Positions 20,426 through 32,135 of a stretch of 64,000 nucleotides of DNA are shown here, one piece after another (position 1 is the first letter of the stretch; the number at the start of each line of letters is the position of its first letter). A program made the translations under genes and the position numbers. The DNA comes from Fasciola hepatica (taxonomy: Eukaryota; Platyhelminthes; Trematoda; Plagiorchiida; Fasciolidae), in the NCBI GenBank assembly GCA_948099385.1, contig CANUEZ040000028.1, positions 2,914,001-2,978,000 of the forward strand. The letters run 5' to 3'. A model generated the notes under the pieces. It searched no databases. It had not been told where the DNA came from and saw only the letters and a list, made by a program, of their open reading frames with translations.

Positions 20426-23400
20426 GGGATTCTCTAGTCCTGCGTAGTGACGACAGAGAGGCTACTACGGGAATAGCAAGTTCTGGATAACAAGGCGTGC
20501 CGATTTTCCGGCTGCACTCAAGGTAGCAGCGGTTTTTCGCTTCTACTGAAGCTACTCATAAGCAACACTCCACCGTTTGAATATTTCGAAGTAATCCACA
20601 GTCTCACATACAGGGACATTTAAATCCAGAATTTACTTACCGCACGGCTGCTGGATTTTCAATAAATACCGCAGAATATTTAGGGGTATTTATCCCAAAA
20701 CCCGTGAAGTACTCTTTCCCATGTTGAAGTTGGGTTCCAGTGGGAATATGATTGGGATGTTTATTCACCATCACGGAAAGTAACACCCACTTATAGCAAA
20801 CGGCAAGTCATAAAAATTTCCACAAGCGTGAAACTCGGGAAGAAGGCGGGAACCAGAATTCGTCAGAATATGTTTTAAACTAAGGTTCCTTACCCTTTTG
20901 GACCTGTATTGTTCTCTGAAGGTCCTTTTGCTTTAAGTGGTATCTCATTAAGTCCCCCTTCAAAAGACTGTTTTCTTTCTCCCCATTACTGGGTGTTACT
21001 TTCCATGCATGCTAGCATACAGAGTCCTGTTAGCCGTAAATACGGACTTTTGAGTTCACTCTGTCAATGATCATGATGTGCCCTGCCAGCTTCTCATTAG
21101 ATGCACAAGTCATCACGCATAAATGGAAACGGCTACTGCCCATATCTATATTGGTTCGATAATAGGTACAGGCGTCTGTAAATTATGATTGGGTTCATTT
21201 CGGATTATGGCCGAAATTCGGCGGTGTTTCGCTTGGAACAATATTGGGTTAGGTGAAAAGTGAACAGTACCGTAATTTTCAGTTACTCCGACTGCTTACT
21301 TCAGTACCTACCATGGTAATATTGTGGTGATAAGGCTAATGCTTTCGTCTTCACTATTTTAGGTAAAAATTGAACATGACTGGCTTAGGCTGGTGGTATA
21401 GATACCGCCCTGGGTGAAAAGCATTAATGCGGGTCCCGTGCTCCGGTTACTCGTATGTGAGCGTATAAGAACAGCATTATGGATATACGGTAAGCAGTAG
21501 ACACGGCTCGGTTATTTGAGGTTCATAGTTTCATTGGAAAAGCAAGATATTGATAATCCGTCAATTCTGATAATTCACACTAAGTGCCAAAGAATTTGTC
21601 AGCATCCTTTCACGGGGACTTCAGAACCCTGTCAAATGTAATTGACAAAATAATCAAACTCGAAGTTCCAAATCAAGATCTATCTGACCCGCCCTACCCT
21701 CCCTGAGAATTTTTTCCTGCATTAGCGTTTTGTGCCACACCTGCTCATTCGTTGAACCCCACGCCCGACATTGACCGTAAGGGCCGCTGACTGTGCGTGC
21801 ATTGATTTTGTCCCATGGCCTTTGACCCACATCCTCATCGACATTCCGTTACCTTGGCCACTTGAACCCCAAACGGTGTTGAATTTGCTGGCATTTGGCC
21901 GATTCTAATTCATGGAGTGGCCGCCATTGATTTTTGTAGTTCTCATGTCATGTTTCTGAGCTTTTTTTAAGGAATGCGTTGGAACCCTGAATGGGACACT
22001 TGGAACTTTTTGCATTGCGTCGCTTGTGTCTCAGCAACCACTGGAAGTCTGGTACAGTTCTCCACAGGCTTGCAATCAAAATGCCGGCCAAAAGGATGCC
22101 CATCGCTAACCGATCGTGTTAAACTGGACCCGAGAACCCGAGGAAAGTCCGATCCCAATTATTCTATGCATCTGATAGGGCTTCTTGTCCTGGGTCACGG
22201 ATAAGTTTCAAGTCAAAGAGCCATCTAGTTCAATTTCTGCGAGGAATGTACTTCTGTCGGCCATAAGTCAATTCTCGCAAATTCAGCAGCGCGTAGGCAA
22301 CTCATATGAATCCCAAAACCAGAACAAGGTTGATTCGTACTCTCTACGGTACTAAATTGAGGTTCACAAAAAGTACAAATATGTACAAACATCAAGTGTG
22401 CGGCCAAGTAGACTCCACAGTAAAACCCAAAGGTTCAAGTCCGAAAGCTTCCGATCACTCGCGAGGTGTTGGTGTAAAGCATCACTCAGCTGTTGTGATG
22501 TAAATTGGGGAGTGATCAATGCAACGGTATAATGCCATTTTCCTTCGGAATTGATAACTTCCTTTCGTTGTAAAGTGTTGACCCGTTTTGCTCCCTTCCT
22601 CTGTAATTCGTTTAATACTGCTAGTTAATTTGAGTTGACGAGCTTTAGTTGGCCCATCGGTCATACATAAACGTTTTTTGGGTCACAATTCCTTCAGTCT
22701 GCTGCCACCTGCAGCGCGGTCAGCTGCGTCGTTGAGAGGTGGTGTGTGTACCTGCAGCGTGTGCGGAAAAGAAAGGCCGTCGATGGACTTGCGCGAGGAT
22801 GTTTTTTGAGCCCAGTGTGCTACTTGTGGACCAGAGACACATCGCCATCCTGCAGCGCTCCACAACGAGAACTACCGTTGTGTTCGCTGCACGGCTGGAA
22901 CACGTGAAAGCACCTCGGGGCCCTTTGTGAGGCTGAGCCATAATGATTGCCATTCCTTTTGTTGCTTTTTTACAAATGCGATAAAAATTTGGCAAATGAG
23001 TCTCATTTCGTGTGCCCAAATAAGTGACGTCACTAGTGTAGTGGTAACCCAGTGGTTGAGGTCGAAAAGATGGAGAATGTCATACCGGTGTTCTAAGCGA
23101 CCGAACGACATTGGGGTTATAACACAAATGTTACGCCAACGTGCTGGCTTGAAGGGAGTAACGAATATCCGCGATTTTTCGATGCGTAGAGCATGCCCAA
23201 CAGGCAAACGGTAAGGTCTTTACATGCCATTCGATGAGAATTAGCATCGTGTGTGACATGTTACGGACTTTTCAAAACGAATATCTCTGCATAAGGACAA
23301 TGAGTAGAATATTCCACTCACTTCAAGGACATGAATTAGAGCAGTCTATAACTTGGTATTCCGGGGCTTTTCAATGTATTAGACCAATTCATCGAAATAC

Positions 23401-24119
23401 AATGTCCGCTAAGCAGTGTACAATATTCCGGTTGTCTTGTTGTCCAGTTGACATTTTATAGCGTCACCAGAAGGAAGGGAAAACTAAGTTATCGATTCCG
23501 AAGGTGGGCCGCAGTAAGTCAGGTATGCTATCAAACAACGAATGAAAGGGGAATGCATAATTCATGGCGCCTTAAGGATATCATAACTATGGTATCCTTG
23601 TAAAGCTGATCACTGGGATTAAGCCTACGTCGAGTTATACAAGCAGACAGTCAAGGACACTGGGCAAAACGCCTGCAGAAGATGTCGCAAACTTGTAAAC
23701 ATTGGTTACCTATCAACCAGAGGACCAATGTGAATATAATCTATCGTGTATTTCCATTTTGAACGGACGTTAACACCATTTTGTGGATACTTTCTTCAGT
23801 TTCTTGAACTACAAGGTAAAGGAACATAAGAATTTGTAAACTTTACTCCATTGGCACTAAAAACAGAGTGACGCGTGAAAAAGGACAAAACAATCAACTA
23901 AAACCTAACTTTCGTAGCCAAAACAAACCAAGTAGACTAGTTCCACGTTACTAGTTTGATTATTCAAATCGGCCGCCTACGAAGTACGCAGCAATCACCC
24001 TGGAAATGGCGGTTGCTCGACTTTTTCCTTTGGACCGATTGGATGCCACCGTTCAAAGCCCCGTGGTTCAAGCACGACAGCCAGAATTGGTTCAAGGTCA
24101 AATTCAAATGTCTCACATG
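20426..24119. other. No recognised gene
   Basis: Six-frame translations are short and lack family motifs. Two small items stand out: a segment at 22304-22395 that recurs at 46766-46850, and a GGTTCAAGTCC box at 22432-22442 that matches a tRNA-type B box without a matching cloverleaf. Nothing here is supported as a gene. Confidence 0.5.
22304..22395 (+). repeat. Short dispersed repeat, copy 1
   Basis: AATCCCAAAACCAGAACAAG, then a TTGA step and TCTACGGTACT, aligns with 46766-46850 (AATCCCAAAACCAAAACAAG, TTGA, TCTACGGTACT) over about 85 bp. The source element is unknown. Confidence 0.5.
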
Positions 24120-25456
24120 ATAAACTAACGTGCAAAAGTGTGGCGTATGGACGAGCTTTTCAGAGTAATGTCAACTGTAGTCAAATTCACAGAACACGTA
24201 GAACATTTGGAAGTATTTTCAGTGGTTGTTCTTTCCAGTGACCCCACTGAAGGAAAAACAGCTGATAGAGGAAATTCAATTAGAGAATGTGCACTGTCTT
24301 TTGGAGGCCAGAAGTGAGATTCAGATGGCACCACTGAATTTCAAACTTTCCGAGCAAGATGACACAAATTATCGCTCAGAAGAGTTCGAGAGGTTCCTCA
24401 GTGACTGCAAGAAGTAAAATCACAGTCCTCGCCGTGAACCGCGATTTCCCTTACAGGAAAAACTGGAGAGGCCTCATGCAAAATGCAGTTACCAAAAGTA
24501 GAACTGAGTTTGATGGTGACTTCAGAAGGCATTGCAGGTTTATCGGACAATTTGAGTAATATGTGGGAGGCCGAATCAGTGATGAGTTCCAAAGGTTGCC
24601 ATATCCCCTGCACTACTGCAAGAAAAAAGCTAAAGGAGCAATCGAAGAGTGAGTCACTTTGCCCCGAACCAAGTCTATCGAAAGACACGTGAAATTCTCA
24701 AGGATCTGTTTGATCTAACGCATGTCGCTGCGCGATCCTCGTCAAATAGTTTTTCATCAGCTGTGATACCCAAAGCCGACGATGCCGAACCACTGACAAA
24801 ATTAGCGATAAGGATGCAGGGCTGCGAAGCCGCCCCATCTCGGCCTGAATGTGGTGTGGACCTTAAATAAGCATTTACTTTGTAGGAGATCGTTCGTATG
24901 CCATCTCGGCAGCTGCGACATCGATGAGCACCATTTGCAGACGAAAGGTCCGTAACATTCGGTAAGCAAAAGTTCAAACAACTGATGAAATTTTGTGGCA
25001 GAAGAAGCTGGAATACCCCGATGTCCATTTGGGCAGGCAGCTCTGTCGAGTACGGCGAAATCACTAGGCCCCTCATGACTCAGCGTACAGGAGAGGCCTT
25101 CGAGTAGACTTTGCCCACTCGAAATCTAAGGACAGACGACGAGGAATACTCGTTTTACGCAGTGAGGGACATAAAGCAAACAGCTGCTCAAAATTCTAGC
25201 AATGAGAATTAGCAACAGATGGTGTTGGCGTCGGAAAAATGGTGGCTGTTTTGTATGCATGCAGGCAGGACACCGCACGGCGGATTGCGCCCTCACCGCG
25301 GTATGTGGAGAGCCTGGGCGTAGTGCCAGGCACCATAGACTATCGCATCGCGGCAAATTAAGCGTAGCTTGGCCAGAAACGTTTCATTTTGCAGCCAGCA
25401 GCTACACTGGTTACTACGTAGCTCTCGGCATTATCCTAGCGAATATCAGTGGCCGT
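24120..25456 (+). pseudogene. BEL-2 gag region (DUF1759-like) with zinc knuckle
   Basis: Plus-strand frames show VHCLLEARSEIQ (about 24,285), MQLPKVELSL then a shifted DGDFRRHCRFIGQFE (24.48-24.56 kb), and KTREILKDLFDLTHVAAR followed by EPLTKLAIRMQGCE (24.67-24.83 kb). This is the order of BEL/Pao gag, where LPKLELPKFDGD and YRKAREILKDLFG are conserved. A later frame at 25202-25340 has CFVCMQAGHRTADC and RHHRLSH, the paired zinc-binding motifs. Several frameshifts and stops separate the pieces. The region ends at the BEL-1 insertion at 25457 and BEL-2 resumes at 32131. Confidence 0.75.
25452..25456. repeat. Target-site duplication of BEL-1 (left), GCCGT
   Basis: A perfect match to 32131-32135. 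A 5-bp duplication is normal for BEL/Pao integrases. Confidence 0.9.
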
Positions 25457-25833
25457 TGTAACGAACGTTTGAGCAATGCGTAGCCAAATTCGCAACGGAT
25501 CCCGAAATCAAAAGCTGATTATCCGTGATATTCTACGATACTAGATTATTACAATAAACAGTGAAATAAACAATATACAAACCTCAATAATACGATCACA
25601 AGGACTCAACAACGAGAAACCGAATAGCAGCGTGTGAGCAAACAGCACGTGCGTCACGCAGGTCCTGAACAAGGATGTGTCAAAGTAGCGCTCTGGGCGC
25701 GAACAAACAACAATTGGTCCATAGAAACAACCAGTTCGTAAAGACAAGTCAATAGTGTAGGCAAATGAGTGATGTTGGGAAAAACACTGAATCGTGAGGG
25801 TTAAAGGGGGATTTTCCACGACCGGCTGTTACA
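25457..25833 (-). repeat. BEL-1 3' LTR
   Basis: 377 bp, TGTAACG...CTGTTACA on the plus strand, with terminal inverted TGTAAC/GTTACA. It differs from the other LTR (31754-32130) only at two adjacent bases (AAAGCTGA versus AAGACGA context near 25,508). It contains an open stretch of 92 codons on the minus strand (25541-25819) that covers most of the LTR. Confidence 0.95.
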
Positions 25834-26527
25834 CCGCCCGCCAAAATCCTCCTGTATCTTTAGCAGAGTCAAAGGTTCGGTATAAAGGTACTGATTCTTC
25901 CTACCTGCCTAGGCCCTGCTGTCAGTGTGCGCCTAATGCTCGTCGTCAGCGTTCTACTACTGGTCGCACCTAACCCATTGGCTACATAGACGTGAGGCTA
26001 GTGTACATCTTCCACGAGACCAAATGACCGATGGCGGGCGTGAAGGGTCACATAGATGTTGTCCTCTTAAAGGGCCGTCCGGTCCTGGATGTATGTGCTT
26101 GAGTATGTGTGATTATGTGTGTGTGTGCCGATGTGTACAATGAAATCACAGGTATGACTACCCATCAAAGGAGGACTTTCTGCAATGTCAACAAAAGACC
26201 GTGTGGCAAGAAAACGAGTAAAATGTAGCATGTGTGTGTGACCTGAACTCCGCTACTTCCACATATGCAAGGGGCATTCGGTAACGTCAACAAAAAGCAA
26301 AACAACGAACACTGTCACATGTTTGATGGGTTTACGGGATGTAGAGTGCGCCGTGCATGTGTGTATGTATCGGGATGTACAATGGAATCGCATTCATCAC
26401 CACATATCGGAAAGAACCTTCAGTAATGTCAACGAAAGACCGCAAGCACTGTAACGTGTTTGACGGAGACCGTGTGGTATATATGGTGTTTCTTTATCCA
26501 CCTCGATGACTGGTGTGCAAAGGTTTA
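25834..26527 (-). other. BEL-1 3' untranslated region with degenerate tandem repeats
   Basis: Between the end of pol and the 3' LTR. The phrase AATGTCAACAAAAGACCGTG at about 26,185 recurs in diverged form at about 26,281 and 26,424, each preceded by a TG-rich stretch and a GATGTACAATG-like block. This looks like about three imperfect tandem units of 100-140 bp. No coding capacity was recognised. Confidence 0.6.
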
Positions 26528-28207
26528 CTAGGCCTCAGGGTTATCAGCTCCTCCGTCTTCGCTCTCGAGTAGGTTAATACTGCGTATTTCACGAATGAGC
26601 ACTCCGTTAGCTGTCTTCACCTTCACCGTTCTTATCATTCCGTCAGTGCTTTTGATGGTTTCCGTAACTACTCCCAAAGACCAAGTGCTGAAATGTGCGG
26701 GTTCGTCGGCGATCATAACCACGTCCCCAACTTTGAATGGTCTTGTTTTGGCCAGCCACTTCTGTCGAGTCTGCAAAGCCGGTAGGTACTCCCGTAGCCA
26801 TCGCCTCCAGAAGACCTTGGCCAGATAGTTCGCTTGCTTCCATCCGTGGAGGTAGCTCCCACGAAGGTTTACCGGCCCTTGGAAACCCTCGTTCGACCTT
26901 TACGTCAATAAGTCGTTTGGGGTGAGCGCCAGGTGGGTGGGGTCGCCGTTCATTACTGGAACCAGGGGGCGGTTGTTCAGGATTCGCTCCACCTCAGTCG
27001 TGACGGTGTTTAGCGTCTCGCCGTCAGGCGGCTGCTGCTCCATGATTGACAGCAATATCCGTCTGGCGGACCGGATCATGCGTTCCCATATGCCGCCTCG
27101 ATGGCTGGCCTGTGGGGGGTTGAAATGCCATCGTATGCCGTAGGCCACGGTTCGATCCTGCAGTTCGTCCCTGTTTATGTTCTTGTGCCAACGCTGCAAT
27201 TCCCGTTGAGCGCCCACAAAGTTCGATCCATTATCTGAGTATATATCAGCCGGTACGCCTCGTCGGTTGTTAAATCTTTGCAAGGCCCGTAGAAACGAAT
27301 CGGTCGCCATCGAATGTGCGACTTCTAGGTGTACCGCACGTGACTTCATGCACGTCATGATACATCCGTATCGCTTTTCTAATCTTTTCCCGCACTTGAT
27401 CCACAAGGGCCCGAAATAGTCCAACCCGGTGTCACTGAACGGCCACCATCCCGTAGTCACCCTGCATTCTGGTAGTGGGGCCATGAGTTGTTTGCCTGCT
27501 GTGGCATTGCGTCTCCTGCATTGCACGCACCGTCGGATTACGCGTTTTACAGTCTCTCGTCCTCTCAACAACCAAAGGCGCTTTTGGATGACGCTCGTCA
27601 CGTGACTTTCCCCGGCATGTCCCTCCATGGCGTGGACGTGTTGAATCATTAGCTCTACTACAGGTTGTCTCGCAGGCAGCAGTATAGGATACTTTGTGTC
27701 GAAGTTCAGGTGGGCATTGGTCAGCCTACCATCCACCCGCAGCAGTCCGTCGATGAGTTTGGGGTTTAAACGCTTCAGCTCGCCTCTTGGAGATGGCATG
27801 TCTTTATTGGTCGGCCCCACTTCTTCCGCCCTCTTGAGTTCTCGGGCGAAAGCCTCGCGTTGTATCATTCTGAAAATATCGTACTCTGCCGCTTGTAGCC
27901 CATCGGGACTTATCGGGCCGACCCGTATCCGACCTGAGGGCCGTAGCCCTTTCATGTCTAGTAAACTCTTCTTGAACCTGGTTAACCAAACTAGCGAACG
28001 AATCGTCTTCATCCGGGAAGAAAACCCGACCAGTCGCGATAGAATGGATGTCGCTTCGACGACGTTGGTTGCTATCACTACGCCTTTGATCTCCAGTTTC
28101 ACTTCCGTAGGAGGTTTTAATTCGAACACGGGCCAGTCCTGTTTGGGCAAGTGCAGGAAGTTTGGCCCTCTCGTCCACGTGTCCAGTTGCCTGAAGTTGT
28201 TCGCACC
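26528..28207 (-). pseudogene. BEL-1 integrase and C-terminal domain
   Basis: The 416-codon open stretch ending at 26,900 contains the H-H-C-C zinc-binding region (IQHVHAMEGHAGESHV, then VIRRCVQCRRRNA). The DDE core follows with TGLDYFGPLWI (first D), ADIYSDNGSNFVGA (second D) and ASHRGGIWERMIRSARR (E), all catalytic residues present. It ends at LTPNDLLT with an in-frame TAA (26900-26902). Reading continues in the same frame through GPVNLRGSYLHGW and KWLAKTRPFKVGDVVMIADE to 26,528, the DUF5641-like C-terminal domain. An in-frame TGA at 28208-28210 separates it from RNase H. Confidence 0.9.
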
Positions 28208-29011
28208 TCAGGAGTACAGGTCGGCTGGATTATCGCCAGACCTGACATGATTCCACTGGTGCGTGGCTGATTCATTGTGGATAATCGTGAGCCGGTTAGC
28301 AACGAAAGTACTAAACCGGCTCCAGACGTTGTTGATATAGTAAAGTACTATCGTTGAATCCGTCCAGAAGCTCGCCGACCAAATGTAGAGATCGAAACAT
28401 CTCTTCACAGCTTGCACTACCCTGACTGCCAACACGGCTGCGTTGATTTCAAGGTGTGGGATTGAGACCGACTTCAGTGGAGCAACGCGGGCTTTGGCGA
28501 ACAGGATCCTCGTGGTATATTGTCCATCTCCTGCGCACCATCGTCCGTACACCACAGCTCCATAACCGACTTCGGATTCATCGGAAAAGGCATGTAGTTC
28601 TCCAGCCCGTGTCGTATGGCCAGGAGTCAAGCATCGTGGGATTCTTATGTCCCCTAATTTCTTCAAGGTGTTCAAAAATTCTTCCCAGTCCAACCAGTCC
28701 CCTCGGTCCAGTGACTGGTCCCAATCAACTTTCTTACGGCACAGCCGCTGCAGCAAGATCTTTCCGAGTAGCAGCCATGGTGAGACGAAACCGAGCGGGT
28801 CGAACAAACTTGAGACGGCAGATAGTATGCCACGATGGGTTATTGGCAGCTCGGGAACGTTTAGTTCGAAAACAAAATCGTCCGTTTCCGCGTCCCATTG
28901 TATCCCTAAGGTGCGCTCGATAGGAAGTGGAGAGCCGTCCAAATCTCTTACCTTTCTGCCTTTTCGGAATACGGGATGACCTTCAGCACTTCTGAAGCGT
29001 TCGATATTCAT
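28208..29011 (-). pseudogene. BEL-1 RNase H region
   Basis: A 267-codon stretch starts one base out of register from the RT. It runs through TLGIQWDAETDDFVF, SAVSSLFDPLGFVSPW (conserved in BEL pol between RT and RNase H), HAFSDESEVGYGAVVY (catalytic D), SIPHLEINAAVLAVR (E), FWTDSTIVLYYI (D) and SGDNPADLYS (final D region). It stops at an in-frame TGA at 28208-28210, in the conserved N-P-A-D-x-x-S-R-G region. The initial ATG is not a true start; it arises where the frameshift lies. Confidence 0.9.
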
Positions 29012-29709
29012 TTAGTTAGATGGAAGCCGCCCTCTTCCAGCAATCTCGTCAGACCCCTGAACTGCTCTAGAGCTGGTTCCACATCATCGAATGACCCAAG
29101 GTAGTCGTCGACGTAGAAGTTCCTGCTGACGCTTTCTACCACCGTCCGATGTACTAGATCGCCATGTTTGTTCGCTGATTCTCGGAGGGCGTAGTTGGCA
29201 CAAAATGGTGACGATATCGCTCCGAAGGGGTGGACGGTCATCCTATAATTCACCACTGCGTTGTCTCGGTCGCTTCCTTCCCACCACAGGAAACGCAAAG
29301 CATCTCGTTCTCCTACCGGAATCTTCACCTGATTGAACATTTCCCTAATGTCAGCAGACAAAGCCACTTTACCCACTCTGAAACGGCACAAAACATCGAT
29401 CAATGGTGTCGTCCAGTCAGGTCCCTGTAGTAGGCGATCGTTTAACGAGTTGCCCTGGAACTTGGCCGCACAGTCGAAAACCACCCGCAGTTTATTGGGT
29501 TTCTTGGGGTGGTGAGGCAGATACCAGATACCCCTTTTGCTGTCGGTGTTAACAGGCAACTTTTCAACGTAACCGAGGGCCTCGTTTCGCTTCATCAAAT
29601 CCGCGTATCGTTTCCACAGATTCTGGTCTCGAATGAAGCGTTCTTTAAGTCGTAATAATCGTTGGAGAACATAATTTCTGTTATCAGTCCACGGGTCGAC
29701 CGATGTGCG
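29008..29709 (-). pseudogene. BEL-1 reverse transcriptase
   Basis: The frame continues from the protease part across a TGA at 29710-29712. Motifs in order: RGIWYLPHHPKKPNKLRVVF, DCAAKFQGNSLNDRLLQGPD, VALSADIREMFNQVKI (first catalytic aspartate), VHPFGAISSPFCANYAL and NFYVDDYLGSF (Y-V-D-D catalytic box). This is typical BEL/Pao RT. It ends at GGFHLTK, where comparison with the family indicates loss of a single base at about 29,010 that puts RNase H in another frame. The catalytic residues are intact; the breaks are the stop before it and the shift after it. Confidence 0.9.
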
Positions 29710-31713
29710 TCATGGCAGGGGAACCTCGAACTGTTTTTTGAGGCCTCTAGTGCCTTGCCGCACCGTTTGTAGAGCGAAGTGATCCTCTTGAGACAACGTC
29801 GGTCTTTCGTCTCCAATGTCATGAAACTCCTTTTCATACAGCCGTTGCAGATGATACTCTATGCGGTCCGTTTCGGCGGATAAGTAATTCACGGAACCGT
29901 GTACCCCTACTGGACCATATAACATCCATCCCAGAGCCGTGCGTACGGCGTAAGGTGCCTGGCGGTCGCCCACTCTCTGGTCAAGCACCCAATGCGCCTC
30001 TGGCACGTCGCAGCCGATGAGGAGATCCACTTCATCATCTTCCCAGTCTACAACGGTTACATTCTGCAGGTGGGGCCACCTAGTCAGGATTGCGTTCACC
30101 GACCTTGGTGCCCGCATGGGGAGATCCGCTAACGTGAATGCCTCCGTTGGTTCAATTTCCTCGTTAGTGTCTAGAGAGATGAGTTGCAGCCTTAATCTAC
30201 CGGCAGTCATTACCTGTGTTCCGCCCACCATGCTCACTGCCAACGACGTCGCACATTTAGCCAGTTGGTGTTTGTCGGCAAACCGCTCTTTCACTAAAGT
30301 GGTGTCGGATCCACTATCAACGAAAGCCAACGCCTTGACTATCCCAGTCGGAGTCACTACTCCCACGGCCACTACGCCTAAACGTACCGATTTACTGGCA
30401 GATCGTGACGTTGAACAAATCACGCTGGGCTTGGTACTCGCCTCGGATATGGTTACTCTCGCCTGATGCAGCAGCCGATGGTGTCTGCCCGTGCAGCCCT
30501 CGTAACCACATCGATTCCTTGTTCTACAGGCTGCTGCCCGGTGCGTGGTGTTGAGACAGATAAAACATACTCCTGCCATCCTCGCCATTCCCCACCGTTC
30601 GTCTATTGTGGCGTTGCCGAACTTGGGGCATTCTGGTAGGCCATGGCTAGTACCACAGTATCTGCAATTGGGTTGCGCCGTAGCATCTCGTGAAATGACG
30701 TGGGTATTGGTCCAAGGCTGGTACTTTGGATGTTCCCGTACAGGGGTTTGGACTTGGCTAGTACTGGGCTTGTTTGCTCGGTTGCTATCCCGGATGAGTC
30801 GGCCGAATCTGCTGTCAGCTATCTTGGTTTGCCTGTCCAAGTATTCGGTCAGGTCTTCGAAGTTGGCTTCTCTGTCGCTTCGGCTTATCCGTTCTGCTTC
30901 TTCCGCCCACCGACCCTGTAGTTCGGGAGAGAGGTGACGGACTATGCCTTCCAAAGTGTGCATGGCGTCTAGGTCAGCCCTGTAACCTAAATGGTCGAGG
31001 GCTATTGAGTAGTTTTGCATCTTAATCACCAGGTCGGCCATTGAGTAGACGTCGCCCTTGGTTCTCTTTGCCTCTACCATCACACCCTCTATTAGGTTAC
31101 GGGCTACTTTGAAAGGTTTGCCAAACAAGTCCCTTAGGATCTTCCTTGCCCTTGTGTAGCCTTGTTCTGGGTCGAGCATGGTGCACCCGTCGATAGCTTC
31201 TCGCGCTCGGGCTCGGCAGTAGTGAGTAAGGTAGAGAAGCCTTTGCCCAGGGTCGGTTACCTTATTTTCAACGAACGTCTCGAACTGCTTGACAAACTTG
31301 CAGTATTATTCAGCTCGCCCGTCGAAAACCGTTAGCTCCACTCTAGGCAGATCGATCGATGGTGGTTTGTAGTCGGCAACCGGCGTGGGGTTCCCTACCT
31401 TATTGCACCCTAATCTACCGGAAGTGTCGAAGTCGCTGGTCTCATGCTCTCGCTCTTTCTGTGTACACTTCTTCGCTGCTTTTTGCGCCTGTAGTCTAGC
31501 CGATAGTAACTATTGCTCCAGGTCTAGTATTCTCAGCTTACATAAACTGACATCCTTACGATCAATATTTCTCTTATTAACACATGAAGTAGCACTGACA
31601 GGACTAGGCGATCTAGCATTAACTAAAGAATCATATGTACCCAAAACCTCCCCAGAGACTTGCCGTGTTACTTCCTGTCCGGATTCCACTGCTTTTGATC
31701 CTTTTCTTGGCAT
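29710..31713 (-). pseudogene. BEL-1 gag and aspartic protease
   Basis: The probable start is the ATG at 31713 (MPRKGSKAVE). Reading continues in one frame across TAG at 31510 and TAA at 31306 into the 489-codon open part. Domains: a coiled, charged N-terminus; LPRVELTVFDGRAE and ARKILRDLFGKPFKVARN (DUF1759-like gag); zinc-binding CRYCGTSHGLPEC and CFICLNTTHRAAAC (about residues 170-225 of the open part); HHRLLHQA; then LAFVDSGSDTTLVKERFADK (protease D-S-G-S), NVTVVDWEDDEVDLLIGCDV and YAVRTALGWMLYGPVG. It ends at FEVPLP with TGA at 29710, after which the frame continues into RT. Confidence 0.9.
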
Positions 31714-31753
31714 TTTGCGTGTTTTCCTCGTTCCAAATTGATATATTGAGTAT

Positions 31754-32130
31754 TGTAACGAACGTTTGAGCAATGCGTAGCCAAATTCGCAACGGATCCC
31801 GAAATCAAAAGACGATTATCCGTGATATTCTACGATACTAGATTATTACAATAAACAGTGAAATAAACAATATACAAACCTCAATAATACGATCACAAGG
31901 ACTCAACAACGAGAAACCGAATAGCAGCGTGTGAGCAAACAGCACGTGCGTCACGCAGGTCCTGAACAAGGATGTGTCAAAGTAGCGCTCTGGGCGCGAA
32001 CAAACAACAATTGGTCCATAGAAACAACCAGTTCGTAAAGACAAGTCAATAGTGTAGGCAAATGAGTGATGTTGGGAAAAACACTGAATCGTGAGGGTTA
32101 AAGGGGGATTTTCCACGACCGGCTGTTACA
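31754..32130 (-). repeat. BEL-1 5' LTR
   Basis: 377 bp, the same boundaries as the other LTR and the expected promoter-bearing end for minus-strand transcription. The bases downstream on the minus strand include TTTGGAACGAGG about 20 nt inside, a possible primer binding site, but it is further from the LTR than usual and I could not assign a tRNA. Confidence 0.95.
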
Positions 32131-32135
32131 GCCGT
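32131..32135. repeat. Target-site duplication of BEL-1 (right), GCCGT
   Basis: Identical to 25452-25456. Confidence 0.9.

Larger units (their letters stand above)
25457..32130 (-). mobile_element. BEL/Pao LTR retrotransposon BEL-1, complete structure
   Basis: Length 6,674 bp, bounded by direct 377-bp repeats that start TGTAACGAACG and end GGCTGTTACA, with a 5-bp GCCGT duplication outside. Transcription is on the minus strand: gag (31,713 down), zinc knuckles, A17-type protease, RT, RNase H, integrase and a C-terminal DUF5641-like domain ending at 26,528. There is no envelope gene. The purine-rich GGCGGGCGG on the minus strand directly before the downstream LTR is a candidate polypurine tract. 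Despite nearly identical LTRs, the polyprotein contains five in-frame stops (31510, 31306, 29710, 28208, 26900) and one single-base frameshift (about 29,010). The element sits inside the older BEL-2 copy. Confidence 0.95.

Noticed and set aside
22432..22442. tRNA or SINE promoter at GGTTCAAGTCC
   Set aside because: Only the B box is present; no cloverleaf and no convincing A box at the right distance.
27696..28250. Plus-strand open frame of 184 codons opposite BEL-1 integrase
   Set aside because: Antisense shadow of pol; composition follows the sense codons.
28456..28923. Plus-strand open frame of 155 codons opposite BEL-1 RNase H
   Set aside because: It is the antisense shadow of a well-supported pol region and has no motifs of its own.
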